A stretch of DNA of 64,000 nucleotides from Pempheris klunzingeri. Lineage: Eukaryota; Chordata; Actinopteri; Acropomatiformes; Pempheridae. The DNA lies in assembly GCF_042242105.1 (NCBI RefSeq), contig NC_092020.1:6107501-6171500 (forward strand), in the 5' to 3' direction. A program made the translations under genes and the position numbers. The notes under the pieces were generated by a model. That model saw only the letters and a list, made by a program, of their open reading frames with translations, was not told the origin of the DNA and made no database searches. Position 1 is the first letter of the stretch, and each line of letters starts with the position of its first letter. Below, piece after piece: positions 34,601 to 45,400 of the stretch.

Positions 34601-35474
34601 GTTTGTTTATGTTATTATGTGTTAGATGGATATTGTGTTGGATCCAAACTAATCCTTTAAAACAACAAACTTTCATAATACACAAATAAACTAACAGACT
34701 GACAGTGGAAGATCAGCAGCAAAATTACCCTTCTTCACAGTGGAATGTGGTGGCTTTTAACTGAGTGATCTAACGACTGTTTCTGGTCAAACAAAAAGGA
34801 CAAGCACTTTTAGTGGATGCACATTTGGTCTGGCCCTGAATGATTACATTGCAGCTTTAGGTGGAGGCGATCCACTTTTTTGCCCACCACTCATTTTCAA
34901 CCCAAGATATGTAAAAATAGGTCAAAGGTAATACTAAATTTACTAAACTAAACTAAAAATACTAAAGTTATCCTTTAAGCTACTTTTCCAGACTTTTTAA
35001 AATCTTGGAGTTGACCTATTTTGTTTTTAAAATGCTTCATTGTGCTGCTGCTGTGTTCTCCACAGTCCTCCGCGGGCTGAGGGCAGCACTGGAGAGGCCA
35101 GTGGGACAAACGGTGCTGCTGCAGCTGGCAGTAGCACAGAGCGTCCCAGCCAGGAGAAGGACCCTCTCAGCTGTAAGTAAAGTGGCAGTTCACAGCGACT
35201 CTGAATCACAAAGATAAAGACGTTGGACCCTGATTCAGTGGGGTTTTTTTGTCCGTTACCAGCTGAGCAGGTGGACGGAGCCACAGTCGCCTCTCAGCCA
35301 GCCGACTCTACTTCTGCCGCCTCTGACGCGGAAAGAAAAGAAAACACGGAGGATGGAGAGGGAGGGGAGGAGGACGGAGAGCCCAACGCTGCTGAGCTGA
35401 GGCGCCGCCGCCTTCGTAAGCTAGAGACGGCGACATCATCATCATCTTCCTCGCCACCCCCTCCAGAGAACTGA
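28605..35474 (+). CDS. syvn1: Synoviolin (HRD1), ER-associated degradation E3 ubiquitin ligase
   Basis: Exons 28605-28736, 28901-28993, 29138-29290, 29684-29732, 30178-30281, 30626-30752, 30873-30972, 31176-31241, 31702-31818, 32049-32206, 32631-32777, 33017-33163, 33954-34137, 35066-35172 and 35263-35474 join in frame to 631 residues (human about 617). The N-terminal half is the multispanning HRD1 channel domain (signature LTKSSPSMAVLYIQAF, WLAEDRVDFMERSP, YVLHTIDLQ). The RING-H2 is CIICREEM...[26 protein letters not shown], with all eight ligands visible (C3H2C3). A long Pro/Ala-rich segment follows, then RLSEEELRELEAEGR...LLDAAMLNI near the C-terminus. The protein sits in the ER membrane with SEL1L and derlins and ubiquitinates misfolded proteins. 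ATG 28605 lies 20 bases into its exon and gives the expected MVRAAL-type start. Confidence 0.97.
34430..34825. mobile_element. Degraded copy of the TIR element also found in gpr137
   Basis: Within the syvn1 intron between exons 33954-34137 and 35066-35172. It shares ordered blocks with the copy at about 38230-38706: atccctacagagat.aacctg, ggaat.tggt.g.tttaa, gcgatgtaac-like, tctggt.aaacaaa, and the end acttttagtggatgc. It lacks the segment that holds the inner part of the right terminal repeat, so it is internally deleted. It is non-coding. Confidence 0.65.
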
Positions 35475-36170
35475 TCCGCGTGTTGTGACTCAGGCGTGCC
35501 GCTGCGGACCGACAGGGACTCTGAGCCGGTTGGTCGTTGCTTTGGTTCTTCATTGCTTCTCTTCCTCGTGGCTCTCACCTTTCACAGGCTCCGGTTTCTA
35601 GCTGTGTCGAGTTGGACTCAGGCCACTGAGGGACGCAATGATCTTTACTGCTTATCTGGACTGTTTCCATGTCAGAAAGCAATAGCACGACTTTTTTTTT
35701 TTTTTTTTTTTTGTTCCCTTCCCAGAATGACTACTGCAATAAGAGTACTGCAGGTGTTTGTATGTTTAATCAGGTGGAAGAGGAATTCTCACTTCCAGCC
35801 CAGTTATTTGGTCAGTGTGAGAGAGACGGTGTTTGGATTTGTGTTTGGTAGCTTTACTGTCGCCGAGGTCTTTGCCTGCACTCTGATTTCTGTTTGATTT
35901 GGCTTTCTTCAGTATAAACGCGGTCCCTTTCACCACATCAACATGTTACACTGCATCCGCATCCGCATCAGATCAGGTCAGATCCAGTGAATTCGAATCA
36001 AGGGAAGTTGATCAGCTCCTCTGGCTTTGGCTCTTTTTCTTTAACATCCATCACTCTTCTGTTGCCACTGCTGACGTTGTAACTTACTGATTTATTTGAC
36101 TGTACATACTGTATAAAGAGTTTTAATAGGATGATCTGTACATAATGCAGAATAAACTGTTCAGCTGAGA
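35475..36170 (+). other. syvn1: syvn1 3' UTR with polyadenylation signal
   Basis: The stop at 35474 is followed by about 680 bases without recognisable coding content, ending at AATAAA at 36151-36156. Frames through it (for example 35496-35897) are interrupted by a T run and show no homology. Confidence 0.65.
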
Positions 36171-37120
36171 TGGCAGTGGCACAACGTGCTTATTGGTTTA
36201 TATGTGCATAAACTGATGACATGGAGGTGTGTGAGGAGAAGTTACATCTTAGTAACAATTGTTTTTTAAAATTATCATTATATTTTTAACTATTTTTATT
36301 TAGGTTTTTTCCTCGTTAGGCCTCTTAACACCATTCTAATGATGAGCAGTATGTGATAGAAAAATTGGTTAATTTAAAGCATTAATGTGTGTTTAAGATT
36401 CAGCCTCTGGTTTCCACTAATTTCACAACATCTTGCATCTTGTTTTGCACATACATGACAGACTATCAGTCTCAGTACTAAGTCTAATTTTACTGTTGGA
36501 ATTGGAAGCGTTGTTGAATAATGCAGCAATGCTTTATCTTACAGGTCTGATTACAGAGTAATTTTCCAGCACGTTTTCTGGAGAGAAGTCTGTGTTTTGG
36601 TACTAATTGCAAGGAAAATAGGAATTTCCCTGAAAGAAAAACTCTATTTAGATCCAAATAAATTTTCATTCAATATTAATTTATGGATTTATTGATTTTA
36701 GGATTATATTTTCTTTTCTTTTCTACATTTTCAAATGTAGTTTGTTTTATGTCCAGCTGACCTGTGTCTACCAATCCAATATGTTTTCCATATAATTGGC
36801 ACCAAATTACATCATTCTCATCGAGACACCTCCTTGGAAATGATGTGAAACTCACAGACCTCGAAAATAAGCCATCCAGTAGTGCAGCTGAAAGAGTCCT
36901 TTAAATTGTGTTTAATCATTCAATTATAACAAAGACAAAAGCAGACTTGATGTTTACCAATGGATCGAACATTTAAAAATCTAAAACACTGGTGTGCCTT
37001 GGAAAATGGTTGGCATTAACTATGTACACATTCTTCATAGTGAATGGTTTAATAACTCCACATAAAACACATGGATCTCTTTTCCTCACATAGCTTTTGC
37101 ACATAGCAACAGGCTGAACA
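36171..37120. other. Intergenic region between the convergent syvn1 and gpr137 3' ends
   Basis: A/T-rich sequence without a supportable gene, RNA or repeat. Confidence 0.6.
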
Positions 37121-38033
37121 AGCTCATTACAAGGTTTTTTTTTATTGGCTGGTTGTTTACGTTGTAAATATCAGTGATGTGGTGAAGTCAGAGTCGCTAT
37201 GAGGAAGCCTCATTGCAGCGAAGACATGCGGGAGATTTTGTAGTTGCAATTAAAGGTGGAACCGTGGTTATAAAATAAGTTAAACTTCAATCAAATTACA
37301 ATTATACAGGAAGGGAATGAGAATAAAAATCAACTTCAGATTGTAAAATGATAAAAACTCAAAAAGTGACATAAAAACCAAAAGACCAGGAGACACTGGC
37401 GCTAAAGGAAACATTCAAAAACAGAGAAGAAGAACTCAGCAATGTGAATACCTGCAGCCAGCCTGCTGATTACGATGGAATTATTTCTTAAAAAGGTGTC
37501 AAAAGACATGTCTGGTCTAAAAGAAACAGTGCACCAAACGTCTACGTTTGCTTTTTGGTCAGTTTCCTACGCTCCAGAAGTGGTGTGAGAGTTACCTTCT
37601 TCACTAACTGTGCACAGGTATCATCAGAGGCTGTTACCAGGGGGTTATCACATGCTGTCAGCTTATGAGCTACATTACATCACGAGTATTCATGTATTCA
37701 GGAATGCTAACGAAGCTAAATGTGCCATTTTTAGGGCTTGCCATGTTTAATCAACAATGGGAGAATGACTCATTTATCACTATGCGACTGCATCTCAGCT
37801 TAACCTTTACAAGGAGGTCGCAGAGCACAATGTTTGGCCCTTCACATCTGTCAGGGCTTTCCCCAAGTTTGTTCCCTTTGAGCTAAGAAACATTTAAATA
37901 GATTCTATGTTATAAAAACTACAAGGTGCATTTTCACTGTTTGGTGGTGATGTCCTGAGGTGTTCAGTGCAAAAACTGCTGGCTGGTGACTGTGTGGTTT
38001 GTCTTTGACATGAAAGCCAGCGAGCAGTCGAGC
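37121..38033 (-). other. gpr137: gpr137 3' UTR with polyadenylation signal
   Basis: On the minus strand, AATAAA (plus-strand TTTATT, 37141-37146) lies about 890 bases after the gpr137 stop and is the best terminal signal before the syvn1 3' end. No coding content was recognised. Confidence 0.5.
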
Positions 38034-40959
38034 TCAGTTCTGGGGGGTGGAGTAGAACGAGTGGTGCTGGTGGCTTTGGTCTGGAGGATTGCTGGCAAAC
38101 AGGAGAGGAGCCGTCTCTGATCCGTACCAGCTGAAACGGAGCGAGAAGAAGAGCAACAGATGACAGCCGTGCCTGCTGTGCAGCGTTTGAGGATTCTGAC
38201 ACGGTTTCACCTCACAAAACGGCAACAGTGCACCACAAAGTACTTTTATATACTACAAAATTATTTTTGCCACTGACAGGCTCAGATTGTCAAGAGTGTG
38301 TGATAATATTATGGAACGGATCCCTACAGAGATAAACCTGGAAGACCCTTTTTCTTACTAACAACTAACAGACATTATATCGCTCTACTCAAACCCTCCA
38401 CAGACAAAACCTTTACATTTTCCTCACAGAACATAGGAGTGACCGATCTACCTCCACATCGCTCGGTTTGTGTGCTTGTTCTGGATCTGAACTGCTTCTT
38501 TAAAACACCAAAGTCACACAATAACACACACAAACTAACTGATCAGCAACTACCTTGTAAAATTACTGTTTTTTTCAATGGAATTTGGTAGATTTAAACC
38601 AAGCGATGTAACGGCTGATTCTGGTTAAACAAACGGGATCCTTTCCATAAAGACACTAAAAATCTGAGCCTGTCAGTGGCAAAAACAAGTACTTTTAGTG
38701 GACGTGCTTTGATTTGGAACAATTGTCTTAAAAGATTACATTACCACCCGTTCTCAGCTGCTGGCACAGGCCAGCTCATTTAAACATGCCAGTTTCAGCT
38801 CTAAGAGACAGTCTTTTGACAAAATGGTATTTAGAAATAAAGAAAAGCAGCCTCTTAAAACTGATTCAACTGACTGATCATGGTTTGATCGTGGTTTTAA
38901 TGACGGTACCTGTGCCGATTTGAACTCCGTGCCCACGGAATGGGTGCATCCTCATCGCTGCCCTGAGGGTCATCAAAGAAGTATGGACGAGGTAGGACCC
39001 TATTGTGAACAGCCATGCTGCTGCTCTGTGAGAATCCAGACAAAACACGGCTTGAAATGACTTCCGAGCTTCAGCAATACAGATCGTGTGCCGGGTTTCT
39101 GTCAGGTGTACTATCTACCTCTTGTGCAGGCCGGCGAACTCTGAAGATGAGGATGAGCAGACCGGTTGGAAGCAGCTCCCAAATGAAGAGGATTGTGCCA
39201 AAGGCCAAGTAGCCCCTGTCGCCCAGTTCATTTCGCAGGTCAGCCTACACACACACACAGACAGACAGACATCTAAATATTGACAGCTGTTCCTCACAGG
39301 CTGAGCAGTACGTCACACTGGCTCCCACTCAGACACTGGTTAATGATTACCTGGTCAGAGACGTTGTACCAGTCAAAGTTGAACGACTCCACGCGGTGGC
39401 TCTGAGAAAGGATGAGGACAGCCAGGTTGTAGCAGCCTCGACTGGCAAACAAGAAGATCACTGCTGCTCCCAGTGCTGCTGTGCGGCACACTGTGGTCCC
39501 CTGTCAGGGAGAAAAGGCATAGTCAGTACCAACTACAGTAGTCAGTACCAACTACAGTAGAGTAGTACTCCACTGATTTGTATTCAACTTCTCTAAATCT
39601 GAGTGGCTCACATGAGTTGCATTAATACAAGAATGGTAAAATAGATGAAGCAGATGCTGAGATACTCTGACTTTTAGCCTCAAGTATGGGTGAAAAAATG
39701 ATGGATCTCCGAGCTCAGGCTCAGATAACCCTGACGATGTCATAGTGATGTCATTGGGTTAATTTTCTGAGACTTGACAAAGCTCCTTCAAAGCCACAGA
39801 GGACATCATACAACTGTTTTCACAGGACTAATCGTGTGGAGAGAGCTAATCTTGACGTGTCAAACTGCTGGAGTGCCCCTTTAACTTCATATTTTACTCA
39901 AAGTAAAATCACTGCTACGTCAGGTCATTGGACTGGGACTCCCATGAATGATGCTTAGCACACCTTGCTCATCAGGTAGGGGCTGGTGGAGCGCGAGTAT
40001 CTGGTCAGGAGCAAGAGCAAGGCGGCCAGTAACACCGCATCCAGGATGAAGAGCGAGTCATTGACTAGAACTCGCACTAGGACCAGATTCCAGGTCCGCT
40101 CCTCTGACCCACTTCCAGCACCTCTGTCTGCAAGGGCGGCACAAACCACGTTGACGGAGAGGAAGACGGCACTCAGTGCACCATACGTGCACCGCGCCAG
40201 CCACCTGAAGAAGAAGAAGAAGAAGTGTTTCAGGGACTTAATCCGGACATATACGGCTTTTTTCTTAGTCTTTACTGAAAAGTGGAACTTACAGTCCTCT
40301 GTCCACGTCTGAGCTATAAGTCTCTCTCACTTTGAGAAGCACCTATGGTACAAGAGAGGAATAAGCAACAGGGTAAACACAAACATCAGGCATTAAGAAT
40401 GAAACTGAAAGTAAAAGAAAGGTCTCTAATGCTATCACTAACTTTAGTAGCCGTTTGGCAGACAAAGGAATTCCCCTGCTCAAAGATTACATAAAGACCT
40501 TGATACTCTAAAACCTTTCAAGCAGCAGGTGTACCCTAACCTAGAGAATAACCCCTGTCCCGTTCCCCCCAGTCTTACCTGAGTGAAATACAGGTTAATA
40601 AGGCTGAGAGTGAAGAACTGCAGACAGACAGGGAAGCAGTACAGCAGCCAGTAGACTGCAACAGGTAGGTGGTTGGCCTCCACAGCGTTCCGAAAGTAAA
40701 AGGAGAACAGGGTGGTGCGGAGGGCAGCCCAGAGCAGGCAGAGGAACAGAAAGACACTCTGGTAGCTCCATCTTTTGTGTCTGTAGAGGTAGAGAAGCCA
40801 GAGCTGGACGTACACCACCAGGAACAGTCCGGCGTACAGAGCCGTGTACAGGATAGTGAAGCCAAGCTGGACCGAGGGAGCGACGGCCGGGAGCAGGGGC
40901 ACCGGGGGAGGCAGGGTGGAGGAGTTGGAGGGAGGGGCAGCCGTGACCGGAGCTTCCAT
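38034..40959 (-). CDS. gpr137: GPR137, seven-transmembrane lysosomal membrane protein
   Basis: Minus-strand exons 40959-40579, 40342-40293, 40204-39964, 39500-39351, 39244-39119, 39025-38910 and 38130-38034 join in frame to 386 residues (human isoforms about 400). After a short Pro-rich lumenal N-terminus come hydrophobic helices with conserved phrases: [29 protein letters not shown] (shown in part by [18 protein letters not shown]), [60 protein letters not shown]. The cytoplasmic tail has RPYFFDD. It resembles GPR137 more than GPR137B/C, and its neighbour syvn1 also lies close to GPR137 in human 11q13. The family is reported at lysosomes and in Rag/mTORC1 control. The acceptor of the 39244 exon abuts a (GT)n/(CTGT)n repeat that serves as its pyrimidine tract. 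Confidence 0.93.
38229..38706. mobile_element. Nonautonomous DNA transposon with a perfect 25-bp inner TIR
   Basis: Positions 38264-38288 (starting TTTTTGCCACTGACAGGCTC) are exactly repeated in reverse complement at 38661-38685 (starting AATCTGAGCCTGTCAGTGGC). Outside these, a weaker inverted match (ccac.aaagtact on the left; agtacttttagtgg on the right) suggests true ends near 38229 and 38706. The interior is about 370 bp and codes for nothing. It lies in the gpr137 intron between the last two coding exons. A related copy is at 34430-34825. Confidence 0.85.
39247..39270. repeat. (AC)n(GACA)n microsatellite at a gpr137 acceptor
   Basis: The repeat begins within a few bases of the minus-strand acceptor of the exon ending at 39244, so in the transcript it forms the GU/CUGU-rich tract before the AG. 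Confidence 0.9.
39630..39890. repeat. Possible interspersed repeat in gpr137 intron
   Basis: Phrases such as gaggacatcatacaactgttttcacagga and ctggagtgcccctttaa (read in parts) remind me of another common percomorph repeat family. I cannot see its terminal structure or a second copy in this window, so the call is tentative. Confidence 0.4.
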
Positions 40960-41208
40960 TGGAGCACTAGCCGGACTGACTAACTGTCCATCATCACAGA
41001 GAAACTGCCAGACCTTCTCCTCTCAGCCTGAGGGGTTTACATGGAACGCCTGAGGGCAGAAATACAATAAAAAATGATAGCACTAGTATGGTTGGACAGT
41101 ATATATGCACCACAGGACCATATTAATCTGCAAACAATTTTTTTTTTTTTAATTTTTGCATCATCATGATTAAATATTGGCTGTGAAATCTGCTCATAGT
41201 GTGGCTTT

Positions 41209-41231
41209 GGATCTGGATCTGGATCTGGATC
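41209..41231. repeat. (GGATCT)n short hexanucleotide repeat
   Basis: Nearly four tandem copies of GGATCT in the gpr137 5' intron. Confidence 0.9.
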
Positions 41232-42069
41232 ATCCCGTGTGGAGCCGTCTGGCTGCTCGTCTTCACACAACACTAACTTCCACTTACAGGAGCATTCTTC
41301 AGTACTTCAGAGCCAATTCAAGGAGAAATCTCCATGATATAAGTATTATGTTATACATGCATTCCTCATCTGTGTCAACCTTTACATTGATTAAAACTAC
41401 AGACAGGGTGACCTAATTATATAACAATACATCAGTCACATTATGGTGGCTGGCTGTCCCACCACAGTTTATTGATCAGTGAATGTTAAATAAACTCTTA
41501 TTTAAAAAAAACACACGTGTATTGTGGCTGATTGATCCAAGTACATATCTATGTTGCACTTTCTGCTTATTCGCACAGATCCATGTCATTCACATATTTT
41601 TATTATAGTATTTAGTATTTATTATCCTCCTGTTCACACTGACTGAAGGTGCTGCGGGCCCTGCTGCTCTCTACTGTCTACTTTACTGTATGTGGATGAA
41701 ATACCCATAAAGCTGTGCGAGCTACTGGATTCGGTTTCGACAGAAGCATCAACATTTCAAACGTCAGCTGTGTCACATTGATAGAAGTATGTGACTGTAA
41801 CATATTGTAGATTGTTCGTGTGTCTGCTGGGTATTCCTCAGTGACCTTTGAGCCTCGGTGACCCCGCTAGCTGCATGTCTGTACTCAGTCTTTGGAACAT
41901 AAACAACCAGAGGCGTTCAGGAACGGCTAAGCTAACTGAAACTAGCCTCAGCTCTCTTGGCTACACTGAATGTCAGCTAACACGCTCCGTCGCTCACTTT
42001 CGCGTTGCCTTGCTCACAAAACCATGACATGTTTACGCTGTCGGTGATAACTGGACGGTAATAACAGAC

Positions 42070-42483
42070 CTTATTTGAAGTGAACGCCGGGTTTCGGGGT
42101 ATCTGACGCAGCAGCCGACTGTAATCCTTGTTGTGTCCGTGTGGCGTGACCTACGTAACGTCTGGGGGCGGAGCCAGCGTTTTGATTCCAACCGCCAATC
42201 AGAGATGACAGGAAATCGCGGTTTCTTCAATTTATTGTTTACTTGTCTTATCGCGGAAGGCGCATCGATCCAGAATACACGTTCAGGTTGTTTACAGGCC
42301 ACGTAGGATGCTGTTTTCAGATATCTAGCAGCTGTTCGATGCGAGTCTTGTTTACCATTAGCCGTCTGCTAACAGATGCAGCCAGCGGTCTCTCACCGCT
42401 GAACCAAAGTGACCGCTCTTTACGCTCCGTCCCGTCCGTTAATCTCGTGTGAGGAAGGTGCTGCATTATTAAAGTGCTCCAAG
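42070..42483. promoter_or_regulatory. Divergent promoter region of gpr137 and the PLD3-like gene
   Basis: On the minus strand a likely gpr137 non-coding first exon ends at the donor AATAAG|gtctgt (exon boundary at 42070). It splices to the acceptor ctgccctcag of the start exon (5' boundary 41049). On the plus strand the PLD3-like ATG is at 42484. Between them lies GC-rich sequence with a CCAAT box (42195-42199) and an ETS-like gcggaag near 42253. Start sites on either side are not directly visible. Confidence 0.5.
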
Positions 42484-45400
42484 ATGCCGATGGTCCTGCG
42501 GTCCCGGAAATCCATCCACCACAGCCAGGCGAGCGAGGACGAGTTAGGTGACCCGGCACCAAGGAGGAGGTCGGCCCGCCTGCACGGGAGGACCGTGAAC
42601 GAGGTGGGTTTTTCTATTACTCAGCTTTTCCGCCTCCTCTTCCTCCGCTGCTGAATACTTCACTGGCGGCCACGTAGCTGGCTCGTTAGCGTCGACGGCG
42701 ACGACGTTAGCTGGCTAACCGGAGAGAAAGACTCACAGAAGGGTTGTAAAGACACCAGCCTGCCTCAAACGGCCGTACATTTACTGCCAGGACAACTTTA
42801 GAAGGTGATATTCGCTTAGCCGGCTAGCATAACTGTGAGGAGCTAAGCTGCCCAGCTAAAACTTGACTACTACCTGGCAAGTTAACGTCACAGCATCATG
42901 GTGAGTTTTTCTGTGTTAATGAGCCGATAAAACGGTTATCTTGACATTATATTGTCTTGACTTTTACCATTAGCACGGTGGAGAATATGGTAGAGCTGGT
43001 ATTTCTGTCTGTAAGGCGTGCGTTGTGTCGGTAAAAGAGGCTTTATAACGGTGCTGTTTCCTCCATACAATCTGTGAGTGAGTGAAAACGTTCTGTGCTG
43101 TGTTGCCCTGCCAGGAGTCAGATGAGTCAGACTCTGAGTCCGTCCAGAGTGCAGTGATGGAGACCCACGAGAGCCCCCCGGAGCTGGAGGAGGAAGCTGC
43201 TGAGGAGGCTGACGTAACGGTATCATCCGCACACACACACACACACACACAGAGAGACACACACCTCTGGGTGTATGATAGTTTGTATTGGCCTGAACTA
43301 GATCACTGCTGTCTGGGATGTCTGGGTGTGGCACAAGCGTGTTTTTTTTACACAGTCATGTGGTGAGAGAAATAATACTGTGTGCAGCAGCCAGTAATCA
43401 TCACCAGGAAATGCTCTCAGGCTGCTGCGGAAGTGTCTTAATCTCCTTTAGCCTGCTTGAAGAGAAGTAAAGCTGCTTTATAAATTAAGGCTATGAGCTA
43501 CTTATTTACACATAAGCAGGAGAGTGTTGCGTGTTCGTTTTTTTCGATGAAGGACAGGCAACTTCTCTCATTTAAGGTGTTTTATTTTCTGTGTGAATAA
43601 GTATTGAGCTTGGCCAAGGACTCAGTCTGAGCTCTGAAAACCACAGTCAGCAAGCTGTTAGTCTGTAGCCAACAGGTCCCAGAGTGAGCCCCGAAGCACA
43701 TATGCAGTAACAGTATATACATTCCACCAAGAATCCAATTATTTTTGATTGGTCGGCTAGTTGGGGAGTAACCGCGATTTAGACTTGGCCCTCCCTTCGT
43801 TGGTGCACAGGCTGGTCCCAGCCTCTTGGCATCACGACCTTCCATCCAGCAGCCGCACCTGTAAACAAAGTATCCTCCCTGGTGACCTTTCCCTATCCTG
43901 TGTGTGCATCTTAAAATGGAGTCTTTCTGAGAGCATCCCTCCCCTGCAGTTATCTCATCCTGCTGTTACAATGACGGCCTCCCACCAACCTCATCCTTGG
44001 AGCTCCCAGTACTGGGTGTGAAATGTAGTTTATGAGGTGTGTAGTAGTGCATGTAAGCGTGCTTGTGCTTTCTTGCCATAAACATCCCACTTAATCATCA
44101 TGTGTCTGCCCCTTCAGAACCTGGGGCCAGTGCTTGTTCCCCTCTTTATCAACTTTGGGGTATGGCTCTTCCCTGTGGCGGTGCATTGCATTAATATGTC
44201 TCTCCCTGCAGATTAAAAACAGTGCATACAGTTTATTATTAATATAATGTTAGTCATACAGTTATTATTGCTAATTCAAATCCAGTGCTCTGTAATTAGT
44301 TTTACATATAGTGTTGTTAGTACAAATTTAAGGCACACAGTATTGTATATTTGGCCTTTTTATAAGTAGTATTAAAATTCCCCACAAGAGCTAGAGCTAA
44401 AAGTCAATCATTTATCATTGTCACACGATGGAAACCTCAAGAATCGCTTACGTTTGGTTATTATTTACATATCATGTTTCAGCTGGACAATAAACCTTTG
44501 TTACCAAATATGACTGTAAGAGAGAAAACGGCTGTTTGATCAAATGTAGTTTTTCACAGCCAGATTGACATCAGCTGATCGTAGCTCATTGCTGATGTAT
44601 CGGGATCAGTAGGAAAAGCACAGGAGTTACTAATAGCATTAACGATGACTCTTTTCTATTCAAGTGTGCCAGTAAGTCGAGACAGTGTGACAGTGAGCCA
44701 GCATGCAAAATACCAATACCCTGAAACCAGTCAGCAATTAATGATGGCTCGATTCCCAGCCACTTTAATTTTATTTATTTTTTGACACCCTGGGGTTTTC
44801 CTACTGTACCATAACAACAATGTTGTCTGTGAAAAAAGCCTATGTCATTAGACAGTTAAATACAAAACAGCTACTAATATTGGAGAAAAAAGGGAACGAA
44901 TTGCTTATTGAAACTAGTGATAGACATTTAGCTGCATTCATATACAATATAAATATATTGCACACTGTTTGGACATGTTCATTCATTGTTTATGAGAGGA
45001 CGACACTACGTCCTGTTGTAAAAGCAATGCAGCATCCCCAGATATGTGACCAGTAGACTGGCCACTCCCTGGTGGTTGCCATGGAATATCAGTGTATTTA
45101 TGAAAATTAGTATTTTGGAATGACACTGTAGCCATGGTAACGGTCATGTCATGGTAATAAACAAATACTGACACATTTTAAACAGCCTGTGGCGGGCATG
45201 CTGACAGACAGGAGAGCCACTTTGAAAAGGTGTGGCTATTCTAGCCATTGCATTGCTGCAGAGGCCTCTCAAGGTAAAGATGACACAGTGTCATAGTATC
45301 AAGACAAGGAACAAATGATTGCAGGATATTGACTTTAAAATTGTTTGTTGATGTTTAACTTTTAGCTTTTTAAAGGTGTTTCAGGTGTAATGTGCAACCG

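Noticed and set aside
35496-35897. 133-codon plus-strand frame after the syvn1 stop
   Set aside because: Runs through the syvn1 3' UTR and a poly-T tract; low-complexity translation.
43550-44220. Possible old repeat in the intron after the PLD3-like second exon
   Set aside because: Composition differs from its surroundings, but I could find no terminal repeats, second copy or recognisable family, so no element is called.
44820-45056. 78-codon ATG frame in an intron of the PLD3-like gene
   Set aside because: No recognisable domain, A/T-rich codons, and no splice sites linking it to the flanking exons; left as intron.
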